From assembly GCA_949130495.1 (NCBI GenBank), contig OX422221.1, forward strand, positions 477,667,159 through 477,731,158: a stretch of DNA of 64,000 nucleotides, in the 5' to 3' direction. The DNA is from Sambucus nigra. Lineage: Eukaryota > Streptophyta > Magnoliopsida > Dipsacales > Adoxaceae. Under the pieces are notes generated by a model. That model saw only the letters and a list, made by a program, of their open reading frames with translations. It was not told the origin of the DNA and did not search any database. Every line of letters starts with the position of its first letter. Position 1 is the first letter of the stretch. Shown one piece after another: positions 35,973 through 47,270 of the stretch. Position numbers and translations under genes: made by a program.

Positions 35973-37267
35973 GGTGTACATATATATATTGTACAAAAAA
36001 ATATTTCCCGCACTGATATAAAAAGTTTCCGAAAGGATATAAAAATAAATGTCTGACAGATATATATATAAGGATTTTCGGACTGAAATACAAAAAAGAT
36101 TCTGAAAGAAAATTTCGGACTGAAATATATATATTAGAGATTTCCGAACAGATATTTATAAAAAGAATTTCAGACAGAAAAAAATAGATTTCGGACAAAT
36201 ATTTATAAAGGATTTCCAAATAAAATTTCGAACTGAAATATAATAAACAGCTTTCTTGAACTCATATATAAAACAATCTGAACTCAATTATCCAGCCAGA
36301 GATGGCGTCGTACAGCAATAAGGGGTGGTTGTACCGACTGTCATAATTATGGAATTGAGTTGAGACCTTTCCAACTGTTTTAAACCTGTCAGCACAGGTA
36401 TGGTAAACCATGGGCGTAAGTCGAAACGTGAGAAAGCAAATCTTATGGCTAAAAAAAAATATCCGATGGAAATCCCACTTTGGTAAGGATGCCAGCAATA
36501 AAAGCTGTAAAAGCTTTAAATGTATGGGACAAATCGTTCAGGCCTAAGGCTATAAAAGCTAAGGCAAGTAAAACAACATACATGTACACATATTAACATC
36601 ATATATAAACATCTATATACTAAAGGACATACATACATACATATGTATATATTTATATATATATATATACAATCGTACAAGGCAAAACAAAATGGTCCAA
36701 CAGCTTTTGGCATTTGCCAAATTGCTAGCAAATGTTACTAAATTAATATATACACAAAAGCATATATGTACAAAGCAACTCAAAGCCACACAAAAACAAT
36801 TTATACGCATATATATATATATATTTATAACAAAAAAAATTATTTTTAACAAAAAAATTTTAAGAAAAAATATTTAATGTCAACTTATTTTAAAAATATA
36901 ATTTCATTAAAAAATGTTTCGCTCATAATACACAATTAAAATCATAGATCAAAATATGCATGTGTGCCTAATGTGTCAAGTGCAAATGTGCAAAATATGT
37001 GAATAGCTTTACTCGGATATGTCGTTGTGTAAAGTCGAGGTATGTTGAGTCGTGAATAAACAGGATAATACCATACAGAATAAATATATGTATATCATGG
37101 TATATAAACAAGATCATATAATAAATATTATATAATAATAAATATCTATAGAATAACCTAATAAAAATATGTTTGGAATCATCAAAATCAATATATTAAG
37201 TTAAACAAAAATGTTCATTAATTAAACAAATTTAATTAATTAGGGATAAATAATATTTTCGTTAATA
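34605..37267 (-). repeat. Copia 5' LTR (right copy)
   Basis: This is the second LTR copy. The G run is about 15 bases (34629-34643), and the TA tracts at 35938-35968 and 36811-36823 are much shorter than in the left copy, explaining most of the 72-bp length difference. Confidence 0.93.
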
Positions 37268-38389
37268 ATGGTGTTTTATATAGACGAGGTATTATGGCAG
37301 GTTTGCAGAGATGTGTACACCCCTCCGAGGTGAAAGAATTAATTGAAGAGATCCATGAAGGGTCCTGTGGAGCTCATATAGCAGGTCACACGCTTTTGCA
37401 AAGGGTGATGACGCAGGGATACTACTAGCCGACGATGAGGGCTGATTGTATAGCCTATGCCAAGAAGTGTGACAAGTGCCAACGCTTTTCCTCCATCCGA
37501 AGAACTTCACAAGCATTGTTGACACCTATCACTTCTCCTTGGCCATTTGCCATGTGGGGGATAGATTTGGTTGGGCCACTGCCAACGACCCGAGGAAGGT
37601 TTAAATACCTCGTTGTCGCAGTGGACTATTTTACTAAGTGGGTAGAAGCTGAGCCGCTCATCGACATGACGTATGAGAAGGTGTACCAATTTATTTGGAA
37701 GAACATCATTTGTCGATATGGTCTACCTCATGCCTTTATCACAGACCATGGAACACAATTTTATAACGAGGAGTTTTCCGCCTATTGTCATCAGTCAAAC
37801 ATTTTGAAGGTTCATTCAGCACCAGGCCATCCTCAAAGTAATGGACAAACTGAAGTGACAAACAGAACGCTGCTGAACGGTTTGAAGAAAAGATTGGATG
37901 ATGCAAAAGCAAACTGGATCAACGAGCTACAATCAGTACTTTGGGCTTACCGAACTACTCCCCGAGTAGCAACTGGAGAATCACCATACATGCTGGCGTT
38001 TGGAAGTGAAGCTGTCATACCTGTCGACTTGGGCCTCCCAACACACAGGGTATTGAATTTCAATTCCCCTGTCAGCGACTTAATGAGAAGATTGGATTTA
38101 AACATTCTCGAGGAAGTCAGAGAAGAAGCAGCCATTAGAAATGCTGCTTAATTACCAGTAGCGAACAGCTTTGTTCTACAACAAAAGGGTGAAGAAGTGC
38201 GACCTGAAAGAAGGAGACTATGTGCTGAAGAAAGTAATTCAAAAGCACAATAAGCTGGAAGTAAACTGGCATGGACCATACCGAGTTACAGAAGTTGTTC
38301 GACCAGGAACTTATCGAATAGCAACTTTAGAAGGCGAGGAGTTTAAGAATGCATGGAACGCAGAGCATCTGCGCAAGTATTATCAGTGA
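37268..38389 (+). pseudogene. Element D integrase
   Basis: After the right ATGGT the element D frame continues VLYRRGIMAGLQRCVHP. The N-terminal HHCC zinc finger has EIHEGSCGAH and KKCDKCQRF. Between them a TAG at 37426-37428 replaces the Trp of the conserved GYYWPTM. The catalytic core shows GIDLVGPLP (Asp codon 37564-37566), FITDHGTQF (Asp 37744-37746) and QTEVTNR (Glu 37852-37854), giving an intact D,D-35-E triad. A stop at 38149-38151 and a frameshift precede the C-terminal part (KRVKKCDLKEGDYVLKK to HLRKYYQ) ending at 38389. Integrase would insert the cDNA into the genome. Confidence 0.92.
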
Positions 38390-38504
38390 TGTATATGTAA
38401 CGCAGTTCCATCAGTATGAATAAAACGAAGATATTCTGCCTAAGTCTCTCCTTTTTATTGAGAATTTTTTGGGGAATACTAGTGCTACACACTACTCGGC
38501 AAAG

Positions 38505-39230
38505 CTGCTCAGCAATATATTCCTAAAAATGCCAACTTCGGTTGGTTAGGAAACGAAATATTCCTAAAAATGCCAACTTTGGTTGGTTAGGAAACGAAAT
38601 ATTCCTAAAAATGCCAACTTTGGTTGGTTAGGAAACGAAATATTCCTAAAAATGCCAACTTCGATTGGTTAGGAAACAAAATATTCCTAAAAATGCCAAC
38701 CTGTTTGGCTAGAAAACGAAATATTCCTAAAAATGCCAACTTCGGTTGGTTAGGAAACAAAATATTCCTAAAAATGCCAAACCTGTTTGGCTAGGAAATG
38801 AAATATTCCTAAAAATGCCAACCTGTTTGGCTAGGAAACGAAATATTCCTAAAAATGCCAACCTGTTTGGCTAGGAAACAAAATATTCCTAAAAATGCCA
38901 ACCTGTTTGGCTAGGAAACAAAATATTCTCGCAAATGCCAACTTATGTTGGTCAGGAGGTACATACATTCTCGAAAATGCCAACTTATGTTGGTCGGGAG
39001 GTAAGATTATTCCAGAAAATGCAAAAGTTGCTAACTATGGCTGGTCGGGGATAAAAACCCACCAACTGTAGTTGGTCGACAAGGAAAATTTACCGACCTT
39101 GGTTGGTCGGAAACATTTAAGAGAAAAATCTACCAAGTATGGCTGGTCGGGGATAAAAACCCACTAACTGTAGTTAGTCGACAAACATAATTTAACAACC
39201 TTGGTTGGTTGGAAAAATTTTAAACATTTT
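38505..39230 (+). repeat. 41-bp tandem repeat array after integrase
   Basis: About ten copies of a 40-41-bp unit (gaaatattcctaaaaatgcc followed by aacttcggttggttaggaaac or aacctgtttggctagg) run to about 38935. More divergent units with ttctcg..aatgccaac and gttggtcgg motifs follow to 39230. Each unit carries TTGGTTGG/TTGGCTAGG. Tandem repeats at this position are a known trait of Retand/Ogre-type elements. There are no unique spacers, so it is not a CRISPR array. Confidence 0.9.
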
Positions 39231-39504
39231 TATACTCGTGAATTTATTACTAAGTGATCGAGCAATATTATTAAAACTTGAAACTTTTTAATTATTACTG
39301 AGTTGGTCGACAAACAACACAATATTGTTATCTTTTTAACAAATATGCATAAATGTAAAGTGTTTGATATTTACAAGACAATAGCAATTAAGATTTGCAA
39401 ACAAAAATGAAAGTCTTTCATTGAATTCAAAATAAATTACATTGATAATAAAATGAAAAGTACATTGATATTGAAATGTATACTAACTATTACATCAAAA
39501 ATTC

Positions 39505-40795
39505 CTATTCTACTGGTCTCTTCCCCTCTGCTTTTGACACAGGTTCCTCGCCAGCAGGCGGATCATTTAAAGATAGAGGAGAATTGATAAAATTAAGATC
39601 TTTCAACATCCTTGTATTCATCACGGATGGTCGATCTAAAAGATGCTCGGGACGAGATATCTCGATTTGAGAATGTAAATTATAATCACCGAGATAATTT
39701 GAAATTAAGCTCCGAGGAATGGCCCTGGCAGGGATCCAATCCATGTCCAAATTATAAGGAGGCATAGGTAGGTCGAGTAGCCCGGGATCATAATAGTCCC
39801 ACAGATAATGACCTTGTTCGAGCTTCAACACACCTAAGGCATTCAGCCAGCCTTGCTATAGCCCTCATTGTTGGCATTCTGGATACGATCGTCCAAGTGG
39901 TATAGCGCTTCATTGTATCCAGCCATCCAGAATTCCCTGGGCTATTTGTGGAATTGATATGTTAGACTTTCTAGTTGCTCGTGGAGATTCTTGATGAAAA
40001 GCTCCTTATTCTCCAAGACTGACTTCTGCATAGAGAGCTATTTTTCCAGGTCCCTAATATTTTTTGACATATCAGACAACGCCTGGTTCTTCGCCATTAG
40101 CTGGAAGGCCTAGTTCTTTAAGGCAAACTGAGTCCTCTGTTCCTCGACAAGAACCCGAGCTTCTCTTGCTCGTCCCCGAGGAGCTCTTGCTCGACCCCGA
40201 GAAGATGTAGAGGGGCCAGAATTCTTCAAAGTCTCCAACTCGTCCCTTAACTTGGCATTCTCAACCTCTAAGAACGAAAATCCCTCGTCGGTCACTGGGA
40301 TCAATGCACTAGAAGTGGAAGCTGCAGACTTCAATTGTGACAGCTGCTTTTGCAGGTTGTTGTTTTCCTTTTCCAGCAACTCAGCAATCTGTCTACATTC
40401 TTCGACCTCACCTCTCAAGGTTCTCTCCCTTACATCGTACCCAGTAAAAATCTTCTCGTAGCCCTTGTCGGCAATGATCTGCTGGTACTTTTTCTCGTAC
40501 CCCTCATGCAATAAGGCAGTGGATTCTTTGTATTGAAGCTGAAGGTCTTAGAGGGTGCTTTGAAGATCGTCGATCATTTCATAATAAGCAACGTTATTGG
40601 TTACAGCTCGATCGAGTAGACACTTCAGATATTGATATGCTTCCACTGCCTGTTCTGAAGCATCCTGGCCGAGGATGTCGACAACTTGTGCATCACTTAG
40701 GTCTGTGTGACCAGCCTTAAGGTACTCATTACATTGTTGTAGCAACTTTGTATCATGGGCAGATAGCAGATCCATCCTGGCCAGAAACTAGCAGA
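39505..40795 (-). pseudogene. Antisense gene of element D, 3' exon region (coiled coil)
   Basis: The minus strand carries MDLLSAHDTKLLQQCNEY (from 40775), then a long Glu/Lys/Leu coiled coil (40110-40511), an Arg/Pro-rich patch (RGRARAPRGRAREARV) and a Pro/Asp-rich end from 39831 to a stop at 39505. Stops near 40548 and 40110 and a frameshift interrupt it. Upstream lies a good 3' splice-site-like sequence (minus strand TTTCTTTCTCTGCTAG, about 40786-40801). The product has no recognised catalytic domain. Confidence 0.65.
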
Positions 40796-41036
40796 GAAAG
40801 AAAGAGCAATCATCAATAAGAAATATGAGCAGAGTATGAATAGAATATGAACAACAGTATGGAAAAAAGTTCTAGTTTTATTAGATCATAGTTCATAGTT
40901 ACATATTCTGGGTTACATTTGATAAAGAGAAAGAAAATAAAGAGAAACCCGAACAACACTACACCTTTTCCTTGTCTCCCAAAACCTTCTCGGGAGGCTG
41001 GGATGAAGAAGTAGGTTGCTCGGAGGGAAGAGATAG

Positions 41037-41795
41037 TTACTCGGGGAGAGTAGGCAGTTGTTCAGAGGAAGAAACGATTTGCTGATTTTCCTCGGCAGCA
41101 GGCTGGATGGTTAGGGCATGATCTCCCATCACCATCGAAGACTCCTCAGAGGTAGCTTCGTCCTCGTCTAAGTCTTCTGGAGTTGGAGGGGGACCAGGGA
41201 TATGTCTCTGGAAGAGCTCGAAAGACTCGTCGACCTTCATTTCCTGAAGGGCAGCAACCCATCCATCCCTAAAGTATTTGAGACTGCCATAGTCCACTTG
41301 CGATACCATGGCAGCCAACCCCTTGTTCCACCCCTTGTCCCAGCCAGAGCTGAAGGACTTCTTCACAACCATTTTCCTCTTGGTCTTCTCCAAGGCAAGC
41401 TTCTCGGACAGCAGGTTCTCAGCAGCCTTCAATTTATTTTCTGCCTCCTCCTTCTGCCGACCTACTTCCCGAAGTTTGGCCAGCTCCTCCTCGGCAGCCT
41501 TGAGTTTATCTTCAAACTCTCCTGCAGTTTTGAGCTTCTCTTCAAGCTCCTTATTTACCTTCTCCAGGGCATTTATTCTCTTCTCCAATTCCTTGGAGGC
41601 ATCAACAGATCGAGCTTTCTCCTGCTCGTTGGAGGCAAGCTTCTTCTCCCAAATAGCCTTATCAGTGGCATACTTCTGGAGAGAGTCTTACAAAGACTTA
41701 ATAGCCTCTTCTATAGCTCCCTCCACACTGGACGAGGAGCATGAAGCTTTAATTGCTTCATCCTTTTTCAGGATTATGTTGAAGCAGCTCGTCAA
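41037..41795 (-). pseudogene. Antisense gene of element D, coiled-coil exon
   Basis: The exon begins at 41795, after a polypyrimidine tract ending TTCACAG on the minus strand. It encodes LTSCFNIILKKDEAIKAS and then heptad-rich sequence (KKLASNEQEKARS, KELEKRINALEKVNKELEEK, KAAEEELAKLR). The region LAAMVSQVDYGSLKYFRDGW near 41290 resembles the conserved block of plant gypsy-type antisense proteins. One stop (41688-41690) interrupts it. The C-terminus is acidic and Pro/Thr-rich, ending at 41037. Confidence 0.7.
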
Positions 41796-41873
41796 CTGTG
41801 AACAGAAAAAGAAAGTAAGTTAGAAACATAAATAACAAAGGAAATATGAAAAATTTAAAGTAAAGATACTTAC
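41796..41873 (-). other. Predicted intron in the antisense gene
   Basis: On the minus strand the boundaries are GTAAGT at 41873-41868 and ...TTTCTTTTTCTGTTCACAG ending at 41796. The 78-bp length, perfect donor and pyrimidine-rich acceptor fit a plant intron. The flanking open frames run up to it on both sides. Confidence 0.65.
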
Positions 41874-42540
41874 AGAAGCAAGGTGAGGAGCAGATAACGA
41901 GGTGACCATATCCCGAGTAAGGTTTTCTTCAGTACCTTGGACCTCGGGAATGATCCAGGACTTTACCGAGCTCATGGCAGAGCTCGGGGGAATACAAGTG
42001 GGAACTCCATCCCCAACAGCTGGGGGCTGAGTGATGGTATCAGCCAAATTGACCGAGGAGCTCTTCTTCAGCCTCCTCGGGGGAACAGTTACAGATTCAA
42101 CCAAGGAAGAACCCTTGGTCGGTGATATTACAATCACCTCTCCAGGAGCAGCAGTGCTACTCGGGGCCACTGTAGGCTTCTCGGCAACTTTAGCAGAAGC
42201 AGCTGGAGGAGCTGCATCATTCCCTTGGGACATCAAGCCTACTCCTTTTTTCCTCCCCAGAACCGGAGGCAGTCTTCTCAAACAGGGTAGGAGGTCTTCT
42301 CTTCTTCATCCTTTCACATAAAGGAATATGGGATTCAGGCGATGAGCTGGTGGAAGCTGTACTGGCTCTGATTCACTTATCACTGGACGAGCAGTGAAAG
42401 AAGTGGTGTAGCTCTTATACTGGAGCAGATACGAAGCTGATCTAATGTGCTCGTCAGCAACACTTTGATGCAGACTCCAGATAAGTTTCAAATGCCTTAT
42501 ATTGACATCTGCTTCTTTTGGTCACTTTCTTTTGTTATCA
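41874..42540 (-). pseudogene. Antisense gene of element D, middle exons
   Basis: Two open parts lie here. At 42306-42540 the minus strand starts after an acceptor-like TTTATTTGCAG and reads LITKESDQKKQ... and KLIWSLHQSVADEHIRS. At 41874-42281 a low-complexity Ala/Pro/Ser-rich segment (ISPTKGSSLVESVTVPPRR) ends at the GTAAGT donor. A frameshift near 42290 links the two. No domain was recognised; this looks like a disordered linker. Confidence 0.6.
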
Positions 42541-42649
42541 ACTGCAAATAAACAAACATTATTATCAGTGGCACATTTTATCAAACACAAAAGAAACATG
42601 ATTTCAAAATAAAAATAACCTATCCCATTGCCATAAGGAGGGCATCTGG

Positions 42650-43123
42650 GACCCGGGTAAACCTCATCTCCAGTTAATGGAGGGTGTTGCCAATTTTTAT
42701 GACAACCCCATGCTCAAAATAATCCCTATTGGCATCAGGGAGATTGACTACTAAGGCTCTATTTAAAAATATAGTTTTTAAATAAAAAATATTATCATTA
42801 ACTGCCCATCTATAGCAGAACATGATTTATGGGATTCCTATACGAGTTCCATGCACTTGATTTAATCTATGCACCCTATTAACTATTCTCCATGTGTTGG
42901 GGGCTATTCGTGCAGGAACAACGTCGAAGTACTGACAGAATTCCAGACACAAGGAATTTGGTGGAAAAGAAAATCCACATTCAGCAAAAAAGAGACTGGG
43001 GAACCAATGTCCCTCAGCCAAATTGAAATAATCAAAAGGCTCAGAAAGCTCTTCCAAGACAACCCAAGAGGGAATGGAAAAATCAGAGCGAAACTTTTCA
43101 AGAGACTCAACAGGGTAAACCAT
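42650..43123 (-). pseudogene. Antisense gene of element D, first exon ('putative gypsy type transposon' domain)
   Basis: From an ATG at 43123 the minus strand reads MVYPVESLEKFRSDFSIPSW. Then come PSLFFAECGFSFPPNSLCLEF and ARIAPNTWRIVNRVH, which resemble the G-RFPL-pF...Ql.PN.WR core of the plant domain named 'putative gypsy type transposon' (PF04195). The frame then has a stop at about 42837 and continues MFCYRWAVNDNIFYLKT to near 42660. It starts about 480 bases inside the 3' LTR. It is antisense to gag-pol, as reported for extra ORFs in Tat-clade elements. The protein's function is not known. Confidence 0.7.
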
Positions 43124-43588
43124 GATGATGAATAAAAGAAGTGAAGAAGAAAGAAGAAGATCTTACAGCAAAAGAGTAGAGCTGTTGACAACGAACGATG
43201 GAAGAGATGAACGCACAAGAGAGTAGAAGACAATGAAAAACTCGAAGATAAAAATTTGAAAAGGTAGAAGACGATGGGAGTGTCTGTTAAGTTTAAATAC
43301 CTTGACTTCGGAAATGGTGAAGTAATGATTACAAAAAAGGATGATTACGTTACCGGCGGCTAAAAAGATGAAAAGTGGTGCGGGAATCAAAGCGGGCAAC
43401 AACGGCTAAAAAGACGAAAAGTGACGCGGGAATCGAAGCACGCAGAAAAGTCCAAAAAAACATGATTCTATGAATTGGGAAGGAGAAATAAATACAAGGG
43501 AAACGCTCCTAAAAATCAGGAAGACTATTTAAAGCTGCCATATTCCGAGAAAGAATGTTCCATACTCCTCAAATTTTGAACTATGAAA

Positions 43589-43601
43589 CATTGGGGGCTT
43601 C
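43589..43601 (+). other. Element D polypurine tract
   Basis: The sequence cattgggggcttc directly precedes the 3' LTR. Confidence 0.75.
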
Positions 43602-44228
43602 TGTTGATACTAAATTTAATCTGCTGACTTGGACCAATCATATAAAGACACGTGGCTATCTACATGGCAACAACAAACACTTCCGAAGAACCCACGCGCT
43701 CTAAGGAAAGAGACTACAACGAGAAAGACTAGTTCTCCGAGGAATACTGCTTCCCCGAGGAACTCATATGCTCCGAGGAACAATACCTCTCCGAGGAACT
43801 CTTAAGTACCGAGAAGCTTAGGCGGTCCGAGCAACTCAGGCGGTCCGAGCTGTACCTCGAAGCAGGATACCAACAGTTTAACTGCTCATTAAATGCTTAT
43901 CATTCAGACACACACGCAAAAAGGGCATTAAATGTATTACCTTTTCATATGTATATCATTTAATGTATTACCCTTTCACATTACAGCCTCAGGGCTATAA
44001 ATACGTTGTACAATCCTCATTGTAAAAGGACTTGATCCCGAATCCAAACCCGGGAATCGAGAGAGGAATTTCTTGAGAGAATTTGTAATCGAGAATTCCT
44101 AAACACTCAGCAATAACACAACAGTGGACGTAGGCCATTCTTATAAGGCTGAACCACATTAAAATCTTTTGTCTCATTTATTTATCTGTGAATGAATTAT
44201 TAGAGTGATCTAATTTTTTACATCAACA
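43602..44228 (+). repeat. Element D 3' LTR
   Basis: The same length and ends as 23222-23848. By eye about 15 differences occur, all in the first 420 bases; the last 210 bases look identical. It is followed by the duplication ACCCC (44229-44233). Confidence 0.95.
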
Positions 44229-44233
44229 ACCCC

Positions 44234-44597
44234 TCTATAGGTTATGCATCAAAGTAAAGTCAGTGAAGAAGACTAGTATCAAAGCCGCCACTACGAACTC
44301 TCGCTCCTAGACAAAAAGAGGTTGAAAGAACTATACCACATACAAGGGTACCATTACCGAATTATGCGATCATTCAATAGAATTGTCAAGGATAGCGGTA
44401 TCCAAGAAGGAGATTTTCCCCTCAAGGAAATTGTAGAACCTGTTTGTGACCCGAGAGGAAAATTCAAATCTAATTGGAGTGGCCCCTACATTGTGAAGAA
44501 AATTATGTCCGGTGGAGCCGCTATGCTCACAGACCTCAATAGAGAGGAAATTGTGCGTCCAGTCAACCTGGACCGTCTTAAAGAATTCTACCCTTAG
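44234..44597 (+). pseudogene. Tat element B integrase C-terminus, right of insertion D
   Basis: This continues the frame broken at 23221. One frameshift is followed by YELSLLDKKRLKELYHIQGY, then DFPLKEIVEPVCDPRGKFKS, NWSGPYIVKKIMSGGAAM and RPVNLDRLKEFYP, the typical DPRGKF-NWeGPYVVK-SGGA-PVNLD-LK-YY end of gypsy integrases. The stop is TAG at 44595-44597. Everything of element B before this domain is missing. Confidence 0.85.
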
Positions 44598-46495
44598 AAT
44601 GAACTCTCATCGCGCTACGACTCTTCTCAACCCTTTTATTCTAAAAAATCTATTTTCTTTTCTCTCCACTCAGACTTATATAGGATCTGATCCCCTCATA
44701 AATCCACTTTTTAGAAAAAATCATAAATGTTTAAACCCACAAAGTTACGTAAGCAGTCCATAAGACATACATGGGTGCGATGCTTTCTCTCTCACAAAAT
44801 ACTATTCATTTCTCCCTCCGAGAATGATGGTCTCTCTCATCATTTAAATGAATAAAAGTATTATATATGCCTTAATGATTGGTAGGACAATTCAAATACA
44901 AAATTCATCAAAGACAAAGCAAAATATGTCAAAATAATTATTCTTTTATTTAAAATTAGGAATATAACTATTACATGTCGTATCAGTGACGGTAGTCAAA
45001 TAATCCACCCCCTTGCAAAGCCCCATACAATATAAAAACCCACACCATTAACAGCTTCACAAAAAAATCTAAATAACAACCTAAAAGCAAGCACAACCTC
45101 CCCATAAAACTTCCAAGAACCTACTCCTAAGACTTCGCCTTCAACTACCCAATGGAACCACTATATACTCATTTCTTGACCCTGGAGAACCCTAAAAATC
45201 CCACTCCTAGTTATGGATTCGAATGCTCTCCATATGACGATAGGACTTTATAAGTTTGAATGAAACCAATAAGCCTTCTTCCAAACTTTCGAACATTATG
45301 AACCATCTCTGCCTAGTCCCCTTAGCTAGAATCTTCTCAACTACCCACTTCCAAAACCACTTCAGGTATTTCCCCGATATGAACCCAGCCTCTTTAAAAA
45401 ATTATGACTGATGGGTAGACGGTCAGTGACACCACCATAAGGGTCCAAATATCATCCTCCAATACTTAGTCATGTCCTCCATAGGAAAGAATCTGGTTAC
45501 GCATGGAGGAATGATTTTCTCCTGTAATACTTGGCGTAGAAGTCACCATAGAAAGTAGAAAGAGGTCTGATAAAGACCCACTAATCGCACGTACCGGTAA
45601 TCCCATATCTATAAAACAAACTGCATGTTCCCTCAACTGGAAAACAGACTGTAAGTTATCCCACCATCCATACGTACCGATAATCCCCATCTGGGAAACC
45701 ATTTGAAACCAATCCTCCAAGGCCTTCCTCTATGAAAATATACCAAAAAACACATTTTCCTACTTTTTTCTCAAAATAAAACCTCAGTAGAAAATTAAAG
45801 TGCATGTAGATTAAGCTACCTAATCAAGATAATCAAATAAAAGATGCTTTTTTTTTCCTTTTTCAAGTCTCTTTTCAGGTACAAAAAAAGACACTAAATT
45901 AAGCATATAACATGGTCAATGCCAAGACCCCTAGGTACCAGACATACCCAAACTCCTGCGCAAATAGCCTCCACATCTGGGCATGCATGCCCTTAATCCT
46001 CGCAACCCTCGAAGACAAATGCCAAAGGTAGAATGTCACCCGTTTACCCAATAAGAGTCAGTAATCTACCAAGTGTAAACACAGTATCAAAACCATATAA
46101 AAGACATAAACCAGTAGTGACCTTTCCCCTTCCCCAAGAAACACAGTAGTCCATGCCCTATGCTGATAGGCACCTCCCCAGCCATACCTATCAACAGCTC
46201 CCTCAAAATTTCATAGCAAAAATACCCCCCCCAAAAAATTCCAAAAATGGCCTGAAAAATTCACAAAAATTCCCAAAAAATCCTCGTAAAATCAAGAACG
46301 TCGTTACTTCAAGAAAAAACCATATAGTTTGCAAAATTCTCATTGATCCCCAGCAGGAGCATTAGTAGATGCATTGGCACTCATTCTCGTCATCAGTATA
46401 CTCCCCAACAGAATCAAAATTTAAAGTGTGCCTACACTCGCGATAATCCACACCTTCCCAATTAGAGCCATAATTTGAAAATCACTACCCATAAA
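44598..46495 (-). other. Tat element B region between integrase and repeats, antisense ORF remnant
   Basis: The position matches the antisense ORF of elements C and D. The only open part is minus strand 45466-45720 (WFQMVSQMGIIGTYGWWDNL...), which I cannot firmly align to a domain. A block of A-rich sequence at 46190-46300 (ccccaaaaaattccaaaaatgg) matches 55840-55890 of element C in place and style. No other gene is visible. Confidence 0.35.
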
Positions 46496-46499
46496 TAAA

Positions 46500-47170
46500 T
46501 ATTTAGGTTTGCAAAATTAATCTTGACCTGCTGAATCGATTATCTCTACTCTTTAGGGCCGCAAAATTGACCTAGGTTCGTAGAATCAACCTTGACCCAA
46601 GTAATTAGTCGTCTCTACTCTTTAGTTCTATAGAATTGACCTAGGTCCGCTGAATTGACCTTGACATGCTTAATCGGTCATCTATACCCTTTGGGTATGC
46701 AGAGTTGACCTAGTTCCTCAGAACTGACCTTATCCCACTGAATCGATCATATATACTTTTTAGGTCTGTAGAATTAACCTAGGTCTACAGAATCGACCTT
46801 CACCTGTTGAATCGATCATCTTTACTCTTTAGGTCCACAGAATTGACCTTAACCCATTGAATTTTCCATCTCTAATTTTTAGTTCTCAAAATTGGCCTAG
46901 GTCCATAGAATCGACCTTGACTCACTGAATTGGTCATCTCTACTCTTTAATTCCTTAGAATTGACATAGGTTCACAGAATCAACCTCGACCCTCCAAATC
47001 GGTCATTTTAACCCCTTACATTCACAAAATTGACTTAGCTTCATAGAATCGACCTTGACACTCCAAATCAGTCGTCTTAACTCCTTACATCCACATAACA
47101 AACCTCGACGCCCTAAACCAGTTATCTCTACTCTTTAAGTCCTCAAAATTGACCTTACTTTTTTAACTAA
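46500..47170 (+). repeat. 69-bp tandem repeats of Tat element B
   Basis: About nine degenerate units of roughly 69 bp are marked by tctctactctttag at 46543, 46612 and 46681. Each contains agaattgacctagg and agaatcgaccttgac. The core agaattg..gacc is shared with the array of element C at 56130-56890. Confidence 0.8.
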
Positions 47171-47270
47171 CTACCTTCTAAATCGCAACAGGGTTCCAAA
47201 TCCTTTAACATAGATGATGTTTCTATTTTTAAATGACCTTAACTTGTTTCAAGCTCACCCATCAATGGTT

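Larger units (their letters stand above)
28869..37267 (-). mobile_element. Non-autonomous SIRE-like Ty1/copia element, nested in D
   Basis: The LTRs are 28869-31603 (2735 bp) and 34605-37267 (2663 bp), TGTTGCCCAG...GTTAACA on the plus strand. The 3.0-kb interior has a Met-tRNA primer site at its right end and a polypurine tract at its left end, so it reads on the minus strand. Only a gag fragment is coded; protease, integrase and reverse transcriptase are absent. The perfect 5-bp duplication ATGGT and near-identical LTRs make it the youngest insertion in the nest. It must have been mobilised by an autonomous relative. Confidence 0.93.
23222..44228 (+). mobile_element. Complete Tat/Retand-type Ty3/gypsy element D (with nested copia)
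   Basis: Identical-length LTRs (23222-23848 and 43602-44228, 627 bp, TGTTGAT...ATCAACA) flank a primer site, gag, protease, reverse transcriptase, RNase H, a second archaeal-type RNase H, integrase, a tandem repeat array, an antisense gene and a polypurine tract. The perfect 5-bp duplication ACCCC lies on both sides (23217-23221, 44229-44233). The second RNase H and the antisense gene before the 3' LTR place it in the Tat clade. Without the copia insertion (28869-37267 plus its 5-bp duplication) it is about 12.6 kb. By eye the LTRs differ at about 15 sites, mostly C/T or G/A. Confidence 0.95.

Noticed and set aside
38505..39230. Possible CRISPR-like array
   Set aside because: The repeats abut each other without unique spacers and lie in a plant retrotransposon 3' region.
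41202..41823. Plus-strand Leu/Ser-rich frames of 170-180 codons
   Set aside because: They are shadows of the antisense coiled-coil exon, whose minus-strand frame has the heptads and splice-like borders.
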